Notes under the pieces: model-generated
What the model saw: only the letters and a program-made list of their open reading frames with translations
Database searches by the model: none
What the model was told of the DNA's origin: nothing
Position numbers and translations under genes: made by a program
Shown here: piece by piece, positions 6,661-11,832 of the stretch
How positions within the stretch are numbered: position 1 is the stretch's first letter
Layout of the letters: every line of letters begins with the position of its first letter
Source of the DNA: DATGMB01 sp035293845
GTDB lineage: Bacteria > Acidobacteriota > Terriglobia > Bryobacterales > Bryobacteraceae
Direction: 5' to 3'
DNA: 12,886 bases
Assembly: GCA_035293845.1 (NCBI GenBank)
Contig: DATGMB010000203.1
Location: 1-12,886, forward strand

Positions 6661-7860
6661 CTAGGCGCCGGTCACCTTCCGCCAGTTCTTCCCCACCTGA
6701 ATCACCATCTCCGCCGGCGGCGAGGCGAGTGCCAGATCCTTGATCTTCTCACCGTTGATCTCCACCGCGCCGGCCTTGATCTTGCGCACCGCGTCCGTCA
6801 CCGAATCCGCCAGCCCGACCTTCGCCAGCAGCTTATCGACGCGGATGGCGCCGTCTTTGGTCACGCCGTCGGGCAGCGAGACCACGGGCATGTCCTCCGG
6901 CACCTCTTTGTGCCGCACGACTTTCGTGAACACATCCGCGGCGTGCTCGGCATCCGCGGCCGAATGAAAATCGGTCACGATGTGCTTCGCCAGCGCGATC
7001 TTCGCCTCCATCGGATGCATGCCGGCCTGCATCGCCGCGATCTCGGCTTCGCTCGCGTCGGTCAGCAGCAGGTAATAGCGCCACATCAGCTCGTCGGAAA
7101 CCTGCATCACCTTGCGGAACATGACCTCCGGCGGCTCGGTGATGCCGATGTAGTTCCCGAGCGATTTCGACATCTTGTTGACGCCGTCCAGCCCCTCGAG
7201 CAGCGGCATGGTCGCGACGATCTGCGGCGGCTGGCCGTAGTCGCGCTGCAGCTCGCGGCCCACCAGCAGGTTGAACTTCTGGTCCGTGCCGCCCATCTCC
7301 ACATCGCACTGGAGCGCGACCGAATCATAGCCCTGCGCCAGCGGATAGAGCATCTCGTGCATCGAGATCGCGATGCCTTCCTTGAAGCGCTTGGTGAAGT
7401 CCTCGCGCTCGAGCAGCCGCGCCACCGTGTACTTCGAGCAGAGCTTGACCGCGTCGGCCCACCGCATCGGTTCCAGCCACTCGCTGTTGAAGCGGACCTC
7501 CGTCTTCGCCGGATCGAGGATCTTGAACACCTGCGATTTGTACGTCTCCGCGTTCTGCTGGATCGCCTCGCGCGTCATCGGCGGGCGCGTGACATTGCGG
7601 CCGGTGGGATCGCCGATCAGGCCGGTCATATCGCCGATCAGAAAGATGACCGTATGGCCGAGGTCCTGAAAGTGCTTCATCTTGCGGAGCAGGACGGTGT
7701 GGCCCAGGTGCAGATCGGGCGCGGTGGGGTCGAAGCCGGCCTTGACGCGCAGGGGGCGCCCGGTTTTTGCGGCCCGCTCCAGCCGCTCGCGCAGGTCCTC
7801 TTCGCGGATGATCTCCGCCATGCCTTTGCGGAGATATTGCAGTTGTTCGTCGATCGTCAT
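6661..7860 (-). CDS. tyrS: Tyrosyl-tRNA synthetase
   Basis: A class I synthetase that charges tRNA-Tyr. The 399-residue product carries the HIGH-type motif HLGH at 51-54 within DPTAPDLHLGHTVLL, the KMSKS motif at 229-233 (NKMSKSLGNYIGI), and a C-terminal S4 RNA-binding domain at about 338-395. The DPTAPDLHLGH form points to the TyrZ-like branch of bacterial enzymes. The start ATG at 7860 (MTIDEQLQYL) overlaps the stop of the upstream small gene as ATGA, indicating translational coupling, and no separate Shine-Dalgarno is evident. An open frame runs up to 7983, but the extra 41 residues are Arg/Gly-rich, lie inside the upstream gene and are not family-like. Confidence 0.97.
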   Translation of the reverse strand: MTIDEQLQYLRKGMAEIIREEDLRERLERAAKTGRPLRVKAGFDPTAPDLHLGHTVLLRKMKHFQDLGHTVIFLIGDMTGLIGDPTGRNVTRPPMTREAIQQNAETYKSQVFKILDPAKTEVRFNSEWLEPMRWADAVKLCSKYTVARLLEREDFTKRFKEGIAISMHEMLYPLAQGYDSVALQCDVEMGGTDQKFNLLVGRELQRDYGQPPQIVATMPLLEGLDGVNKMSKSLGNYIGITEPPEVMFRKVMQVSDELMWRYYLLLTDASEAEIAAMQAGMHPMEAKIALAKHIVTDFHSAADAEHAADVFTKVVRHKEVPEDMPVVSLPDGVTKDGAIRVDKLLAKVGLADSVTDAVRKIKAGAVEINGEKIKDLALASPPAEMVIQVGKNWRKVTGA

Positions 7861-8159
7861 GTCGTTGGTGCCAGGGCCGATTTCAAATCCGCCGAGAAGC
7901 GCCGGACGGCCTCCACCTGCGCGGCCGATGCGGGCTGCTCCGCGCCGCCGTGCGCGACGAGGAACGCGCAATCCTCGCGCCACACCAGGTACGCCAAGCC
8001 CGCTTCCGTCATCAGCCCGGAGCTGCCCAGCGACACCCCCGCGGCCTGCTCATGCCCCACCGCGGCGCACTCGCCGCGGGTGAACATGGTATATCCCTTT
8101 TCGGTGGCGAACCAGGTGATGTTGAGGCTCTCGAGCCGCGCGGCGATCTCGGAAGTCAC
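7857..8159 (-). CDS. Uncharacterised 100-residue protein in the miaB-tyrS operon
   Basis: I do not recognise this protein. It is 100 residues from a GTG start (MTSEIAARLESLNITWF...), with no signal peptide or clear membrane helix. It has mixed helix and strand character, a central glycine/serine stretch (VSLGSSGLMTEAGLAYLVW at about 42-60) and a helical end (QVEAVRRFSADLKSAL). Two cysteines, Cys31 and Cys64, are present without a metal motif. The case for coding is the architecture: its GTG overlaps the DUF151 stop as GTGA, and its TGA overlaps the tyrS ATG as ATGA, so it is stitched between two solid genes with coupled translation. That predicts a small cytosolic protein made in step with the nuclease-like protein and TyrS. 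No function is claimed. Confidence 0.8.
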   Translation of the reverse strand: MTSEIAARLESLNITWFATEKGYTMFTRGECAAVGHEQAAGVSLGSSGLMTEAGLAYLVWREDCAFLVAHGGAEQPASAAQVEAVRRFSADLKSALAPTT

Positions 8160-8641
8160 ATCTTATAGCGGCCGAGGTCCTCGTCGTTGAGGCCCTCCAG
8201 CCAGCGCCGCAGCTCTTCGTTGTTCACTTTTTCGGAAACGGACGCTGCCACCTTCGAGGACTTCAGCACCGTTTCCTCCACGTAGATCGGGCAGTCCAAG
8301 CGCAGCGCCAGTGCCAGGGCGTCGCTCGGCCGGGAATCCACGCTGATCAGGTCGCCATCGCGATCGAGCCAGATCACCGCGTAGAAGGTGTCGTCCTTCA
8401 GCTCGCTCACGACCACCTTGCGCAGCGACGTGCTCAGGCCGAGCAACAGGCTCTTGATCAGATCGTGGGTCATGGGCCGGGGTGTGGTGACCTTCTCGAT
8501 TTCGAGCGCGATCGCATTGGCCTCGTAAACACCGACCCAGATGGGGAGGACTGTACTGCCATTCACATCCTTGAGAATGACAATGGGCATATTGGTCACG
8601 GGATCCATCATGAGCCCGCGAATTTTCATTTCGACTTCCAT
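8156..8641 (-). CDS. DUF151 bifunctional nuclease family protein
   Basis: A 161-residue cytosolic protein with the BFN/DUF151 domain over most of its length (about 1-135) and a short acidic helical tail ending NDEDLGRYKM. Family marks seen: the opening VEMKIRGLMMDPVTNMPIVIL, LPIWVGVYEANAIAL, RPMTHDLIKSLL, FYAVIWL, and SVDSRPSDALALALRLDCPIYV. Plant members have been reported as bifunctional nucleases; the role of bacterial members is poorly known. The start at 8641 is preferred over an ATG overlapping the miaB stop, because GGAGGAGGG lies just before it and the product then begins at the conserved domain. It sits 20 bp after miaB and overlaps the next gene by 4 nt. From memory, DUF151 genes occur next to miaB in other phyla too. 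Confidence 0.92.
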   Translation of the reverse strand: MEVEMKIRGLMMDPVTNMPIVILKDVNGSTVLPIWVGVYEANAIALEIEKVTTPRPMTHDLIKSLLLGLSTSLRKVVVSELKDDTFYAVIWLDRDGDLISVDSRPSDALALALRLDCPIYVEETVLKSSKVAASVSEKVNNEELRRWLEGLNDEDLGRYKM

Positions 8642-8644
8642 GAG

Positions 8645-8653
8645 CCCTCCTCC
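8645..8653 (-). promoter_or_regulatory. Strong Shine-Dalgarno of the DUF151 gene
   Basis: GGAGGAGGG on the minus strand, with its GGAGG core 7 nt before the ATG at 8641. It decides the start over the upstream in-frame ATG that would add MRSGGGL. It is the best Shine-Dalgarno in the window and belongs to a gene internal to an operon. Confidence 0.75.
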
Positions 8654-8661
8654 AGACCTCA

Positions 8662-10002
8662 TTACACCACAGTTACCGATTCGCCCACGAGCGAATTGGG
8701 CCCGGAGCGGGTAACACGAACGGACAGGTACTTTCCCACCAGGGAATCGGCGTTGCCGGACGGCGAGTCCGCCTGGCCCGTGGTGAAATTCAGCGTCCGG
8801 TTATCGGATGTTCGCCCGATCCACTGCCCCAGCGCCTGGTTGCGGCCTTCCACCAGCACCTCGCGCACGGCGCCGATCAGCTCCGCGTTGCGGCGGATCT
8901 GGATCGCGCGCTGCTTCTCCTGCAGGATCGCGAGACGCCGCTGCTTTTCCTCTTCCGCGACGCGGTCGCCCATTTCGAGGGCAGCGGTATTCGGCCGCGG
9001 CGAGTACTTGAAGCTGAACAGCGAATCGTACTGCACTTCGTCCAGCAGATCGAGCGTCCGCTCGAAATCCTCTTCGGTTTCGCCCGGGAAGCCCACGATG
9101 ATATCGGTGGTGATCGAATAACTCCGCTTCGCGTTCTTCAGCCACTCGATGCGGCGCATGTATTCGTCGCGCGTGTACAGGCGGTCCATCGCAGCCAGCA
9201 CCTTGGTCGACCCGGACTGGACCGGCAGGTGAACGTGATCGCAGAGCACCGGGTTCGCGTCCATGGCGTCCACAATCGGCTTGACGAAATCCCGCGGATG
9301 CGAAGTCGTGTAGCGGACGCGGCGGATGCCCGGAATCTCGGCCACGCGCGCGAGCAGGGTGGCGAAATCCCAGCCGGCCGGCGAAGGATCGCGGTAGCTG
9401 TTCACGTTCTGCCCGAGCAACTGGATTTCGGTGAACCCACGCTCCGCGAGACCGCGTGCTTCGGCCATCACGCTTTCCGACGTCCGGCTGCGCTCCGGCC
9501 CGCGCGTGAACGGCACCACGCAGTAGGCGCAGCTCTTGTCGCAGCCTTCGATGATGGTGATGTAGGCGCGGTGCGGGTTGTCGCGGCGCGTGAAGGGCGT
9601 GTCGAACGTCTCTTCGGTCTCGAGGCTCAGGCCGGTGACATGCCGGTTGCCGGCTTCGAGCTGCACCAGCATCTCGCCGAACTTCGGGTAGCTGGCCGAG
9701 CCGCAGACCAGGCTGACGTGTGGGGCGCGGTCGAAGATTTTTTCGCCTTCCTGCTGCGCCACGCAGCCGAGCACGCCGAAGATCTTGCCGTTGCCGGCCT
9801 TCTTGAAATTCTGCAGCCGGCTGAAGACCTTCTGCTCGGCCTTATCGCGGATGCTGCAGGTGTTGTACAGCACCAGCCCGGCTTCTTCGGGCGTCTGCAC
9901 CTGCTCGTAGCCGCTGGCCAGCAGCGTGCCGATGACTTTCTCCGAGTCGTGCACGTTCATCTGGCAGCCAAACGTTTCGATGTAAAAGGTTTTCCCAGCC
10001 AC
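8662..10002 (-). CDS. miaB: tRNA-2-methylthio-N6-dimethylallyladenosine synthase
   Basis: MiaB is a radical-SAM methylthiotransferase that adds the 2-methylthio group to i6A37 in tRNAs reading UNN codons. The 446-residue product shows the full layout: an N-terminal UPF0004 domain with cluster cysteines Cys13 (TFGCQMN), Cys49 (NTCSIRD) and Cys80 (LGCVAQ); the radical-SAM motif Cys154-Cys158-Cys161 in EGCDKSCAYCVVPFTRG; GQNVNSY at 198-204; LPVQSGS at 259-265; the GFPGETEEDF segment at 304-313; and a C-terminal TRAM domain at about 375-446. YNTCSIRDKAEQKVF supports MiaB rather than MtaB or RimO. The GTG start at 10002 gives the exact usual N-terminus and lies 7 nt after a TACAAT box. It is the first gene of a five-gene operon running to folP. 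Confidence 0.97.
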   Translation of the reverse strand: MAGKTFYIETFGCQMNVHDSEKVIGTLLASGYEQVQTPEEAGLVLYNTCSIRDKAEQKVFSRLQNFKKAGNGKIFGVLGCVAQQEGEKIFDRAPHVSLVCGSASYPKFGEMLVQLEAGNRHVTGLSLETEETFDTPFTRRDNPHRAYITIIEGCDKSCAYCVVPFTRGPERSRTSESVMAEARGLAERGFTEIQLLGQNVNSYRDPSPAGWDFATLLARVAEIPGIRRVRYTTSHPRDFVKPIVDAMDANPVLCDHVHLPVQSGSTKVLAAMDRLYTRDEYMRRIEWLKNAKRSYSITTDIIVGFPGETEEDFERTLDLLDEVQYDSLFSFKYSPRPNTAALEMGDRVAEEEKQRRLAILQEKQRAIQIRRNAELIGAVREVLVEGRNQALGQWIGRTSDNRTLNFTTGQADSPSGNADSLVGKYLSVRVTRSGPNSLVGESVTVV

Positions 10003-10009
10003 TGTCTCT

Positions 10010-10015
10010 ATTGTA
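10010..10015 (-). promoter_or_regulatory. Candidate -10 box of the miaB operon, leaderless spacing
   Basis: TACAAT on the minus strand from 10015 to 10010, then seven bases (AGAGACA) and the GTG start at 10002. It lies inside a 13-bp palindrome, CTCTA-TTG-TAGAG (10006-10018). Any -35 contact would overlap the divergent vapB promoter. Confidence 0.55.
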
Positions 10016-10028
10016 GAGGAACGCCGGG

Positions 10029-10037
10029 TGCCATAAT
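10029..10037 (+). promoter_or_regulatory. Extended -10 promoter of vapBC, leaderless spacing
   Basis: TGCCATAAT: a TGn extension plus CATAAT (10032-10037), followed by six bases (GAAGGC) and the vapB ATG at 10044. The box is bracketed by a short inverted repeat, TGCC (10029-10032) and GGCA (10041-10044), which could be an autoregulatory operator as is usual for toxin-antitoxin operons; the arms are only 4 bp, so this is weak. Confidence 0.5.
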
Positions 10038-10043
10038 GAAGGC

Positions 10044-10280
10044 ATGGCCGCCAGAACCGTTGAGATCCCGGAATCGCTCGACGAGCGCCTGCGCGAACGG
10101 GCGGAACAGACGGGGCAGTCGATTGACGTGCTTATCTTGGAAGCGGTCTCGCAGACCTATGGTGCCCCAGAGAAGCCCAAGCAAGGATTCCGACTGACGG
10201 GTCCTATCATCACCGATATGGGCGAGCGGGGCCCCCTCTACCCCACTGACGAGACCCCCTATGAACTCATTTTTCCCTGA
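10044..10280 (+). CDS. vapB: VapB-type antitoxin
   Basis: A 78-residue protein expected to bind and neutralise the adjacent PIN-domain toxin and to repress its own operon. The N-terminal half (TVEIPESLDERLRERAEQTGQSIDVLILEAVSQTYG, about 5-40) has the strand-helix-helix pattern of ribbon-helix-helix DNA-binding antitoxins. The C-terminal half (RLTGPIITDMGERGPLYPTDETPYELIFP) is Pro/Gly-rich and matches the toxin-wrapping tail that I associate with this VapB group. It overlaps vapC by 20 nt. The start ATG is 6 nt after a CATAAT box and 41 bp from divergent miaB. Subfamily naming is tentative; the antitoxin role follows mainly from the pairing and the tail motif. Confidence 0.85.
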   Translation: MAARTVEIPESLDERLRERAEQTGQSIDVLILEAVSQTYGAPEKPKQGFRLTGPIITDMGERGPLYPTDETPYELIFP

Positions 10281-10707
10281 CGTGAACGTCTGGCTGGCGT
10301 TGGCCGATGTTCGTCATTCCCACTACCAACCAGCGTGGAACTGGCTGAATGCGGTCTCGCTGGATGACCAGCTCATTCTGGCGCGCTTCTGCCAACTCGG
10401 CATTCTTCGCTTGCTCACCAACCCGGCTGTGATGAGCGGCGCGGTAATGAACATCGGGCAGGCTTGGAACGCTGTCGCCCGCCTAATGGGGGACTCACGG
10501 GTAGAATTCCGTCCGGAACCGGTCGACCTGGACCCCCATTTTCGCCGCGCGATGGCGCCATTGGCGGAGAAGCCCGCGTCGAAATGGATCGGCGACTGCT
10601 ACGTGATCGCCTCCGCCCATGCCCACCGAGCCACCCTTGTCACCTTCGACCGCGCCCTCCTCTCCTTCGCCGAAACTCACGGATACGCGGCCCTTCGCCC
10701 GAACTGA
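10261..10707 (+). CDS. vapC: VapC-type PIN-domain ribonuclease toxin
   Basis: A 148-residue PIN-domain protein; VapC toxins are Mg2+-dependent RNases that cut tRNA or rRNA. Seen: the first acidic residue Asp7 in FFPDVNVWLALADVRHSH, the helix CQLGILRLLTNPAVM at 44-58, GDCYVIASAHAHRATLVTFD with Asp112 and Asp130, and the typical ending. In the related Mycobacterium-type PIN family a Glu usually precedes LG(F/I)xRLL; here it is Gln45, so one expected metal ligand is replaced. I believe Gln at this place occurs in a known subset of these toxins, so inactivity should not be assumed. The ATG at 10261 lies within the vapB coding end and is the only start compatible with Asp7; the 20-nt overlap suggests coupled translation. 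Confidence 0.9.
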   Translation: MNSFFPDVNVWLALADVRHSHYQPAWNWLNAVSLDDQLILARFCQLGILRLLTNPAVMSGAVMNIGQAWNAVARLMGDSRVEFRPEPVDLDPHFRRAMAPLAEKPASKWIGDCYVIASAHAHRATLVTFDRALLSFAETHGYAALRPN

Positions 10708-10719
10708 ACCCTGCGCCTT

Positions 10720-10728
10720 TGATAAACT
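10720..10728 (+). promoter_or_regulatory. Extended -10 promoter of the transaldolase gene, leaderless spacing
   Basis: TGATAAACT: a TGn extension plus TAAACT (10723-10728), then six bases (AAAACC) and the GTG start at 10735. It occupies the 27-bp gap after vapC, so the transaldolase probably has its own promoter and is not simply read through from the toxin operon. No clear -35 box. Confidence 0.55.
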
Positions 10729-10734
10729 AAAACC

Positions 10735-11397
10735 GTGAAATTCTTCCTGGATACCGCCAATCTGGATGAACTGCGAAAAGGCGCCGCCTGGGGAATTGTG
10801 GACGGCGTTACCACCAATCCGTCGCTGATTGCCAAGGAGGGCCGGCCGATCGAGGAGCAGGTCCGGCTGATCTGCGGTATCGTCGATGGCGACATCAGCG
10901 CGGAGGTGGTTTCCACCGAAGCCCCGGCGATGATTCGGGAAGGCCGCGAGCTGGCCAAAATTCACAAAAACATCGTGGTCAAGTGCCCGCTGACCCGCGA
11001 TGGCATCATGGCCACCAAGGCGCTCTCCGGCGAAGGCATCCGCGTCAACGTCACCCTGTGTTTTTCCGCCAACCAGGCGCTTATCGCGGCGAAAGCCGGA
11101 GCCTACATCGTGAGCCCGTTTGTCGGACGGATCGACGACATCAGTTGGAACGGGATGGAGCTGATCCGCAATATCGTCCAGATCTACCGGAATTACGGCT
11201 TCAAAACCAAGATTCTGGCCGCGTCGCTCCGCTCTCCCACACACGTCCTCGAATCCGCGCTGGCGGGCGCCGATATCGGCACCATGCCGTTTAAGGTCCT
11301 CGACGCCCTGTTCAACCACCCGCTCACCGATAAAGGCCTGGATCAGTTCCTTAAGGACTGGGCCAAGGTGTTCCAGGAAACGCCAGTCGCCGGCTAA
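10735..11397 (+). CDS. tal: Transaldolase, small (TalC/fructose-6-phosphate aldolase-like) type
   Basis: A 220-residue class I aldolase of the short transaldolase family, cytosolic, linking sedoheptulose-7-phosphate and glyceraldehyde-3-phosphate to erythrose-4-phosphate and fructose-6-phosphate in the pentose-phosphate pathway. Visible: MKFFLDTANLDELRK at the N-terminus, GVTTNPSLIAKEG (24-36), the Schiff-base lysine Lys83 in NIVVKCPLT, NVTLCFSANQALIAAKAGAYIVSPFVGRIDD split by the barrel strands (105-135), and KTKILAASLRSPTHVLESALAGAD (157-180). About 215-220 residues is the normal length for this subgroup. The related fructose-6-phosphate aldolases share the fold and lysine; transaldolase activity is more usual for this class but is not proven by sequence. 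The GTG start follows a -10 box by 6 nt. A small membrane-protein gene follows after 9 nt. Confidence 0.95.
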   Translation: MKFFLDTANLDELRKGAAWGIVDGVTTNPSLIAKEGRPIEEQVRLICGIVDGDISAEVVSTEAPAMIREGRELAKIHKNIVVKCPLTRDGIMATKALSGEGIRVNVTLCFSANQALIAAKAGAYIVSPFVGRIDDISWNGMELIRNIVQIYRNYGFKTKILAASLRSPTHVLESALAGADIGTMPFKVLDALFNHPLTDKGLDQFLKDWAKVFQETPVAG

Positions 11398-11406
11398 GGT
11401 TCGGCC

Positions 11407-11823
11407 ATGTCCGCTGCCCTCGCACTCTCCTTCTCCGCGGCGGAACAGATCACCGTCGGGCTGATGGTATTGCTGGCCGTGGTGGTGGGCCTGATCGGAT
11501 ACCGCACCTGGCAGAACTCCCGCATTCCTGCCGAGGAACTGGAGCGCCAGCGGCGCGCCGCTCTCGTGGCCACCGGCAAGATGGGCGACGCCACCCTGAC
11601 GGAGGTTCACGACGATGTGCTCGTGTACGCCTACGTGGTGCGCGGCGTCGAGTACACCGCCACGCAGGACGTTTCGCACCTGAGAGAGCGCGTGCCCTCC
11701 GATCTCGCCGCCCTCACCGCGGTGCTGGTCCGCTACGATGCCCGCAATCCCGCTAACTCCATCGTGGTCGCGGAGGATTGGAGCGGCCTGCATTCGAGCG
11801 AAACCAAGCGGCAGTGGCGGTAG
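11407..11823 (+). CDS. Single-pass membrane protein, DUF3592-like
   Basis: A 138-residue protein with one membrane helix at about 14-32 (QITVGLMVLLAVVVGLIGY), followed by a soluble domain. The domain (GDATLTEVHDDVLVYAYVVRGVEYTA... about 60-85) and the closing VRYDARNPANSIVV (about 107-120) resemble DUF3592, a beta-rich domain of unknown role that typically reads xGxV...YxYxVxGxxY...VxYdPxnPxxS. The ATG at 11407 has AAGG about 8 nt upstream and begins 9 nt after the transaldolase stop, so the two are probably co-transcribed; no functional link is apparent. The gene converges on the Asp-box protein with 9 bp between stops. Confidence 0.8.
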   Translation: MSAALALSFSAAEQITVGLMVLLAVVVGLIGYRTWQNSRIPAEELERQRRAALVATGKMGDATLTEVHDDVLVYAYVVRGVEYTATQDVSHLRERVPSDLAALTAVLVRYDARNPANSIVVAEDWSGLHSSETKRQWR

Positions 11824-11830
11824 CACCGCC
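11816..11830. other. Hairpin spanning convergent gene ends
   Basis: GGCGGT-AGC-ACCGCC forms a 6-bp GC-rich stem with a 3-nt loop. The stem and loop contain the stop codon (11821-11823) of the DUF3592-like gene, and it ends 2 bp before the stop of the convergent gene. No T-run follows on either strand, so it is not a standard intrinsic terminator; it may be chance in GC-rich DNA. Confidence 0.3.
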
Positions 11831-11832
11831 GC

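Noticed and set aside
7861..7983. Upstream extension of TyrS to 440 residues
   Set aside because: The added residues are Arg/Gly-rich, lie in the overlapping small gene, and the ATG at 7860 gives the standard N-terminus.
5770..8190. 806-residue open frame on the plus strand opposite folP, tyrS and the small gene
   Set aside because: Low-complexity Arg/His/Leu composition, starts inside the palindrome, covers three well-supported minus-strand genes; antisense artefact of high-GC codon use.
10044..10707. vapBC as part of a larger mobile island
   Set aside because: The pair is tightly packed between miaB and transaldolase with no integrase, repeats or attachment site; single-module acquisition is possible but not shown by the sequence.
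10495..11826. 443-residue minus-strand open frame across vapC, transaldolase and the DUF3592-like gene
   Set aside because: Same kind of shadow; the three plus-strand genes have motifs and proper starts.
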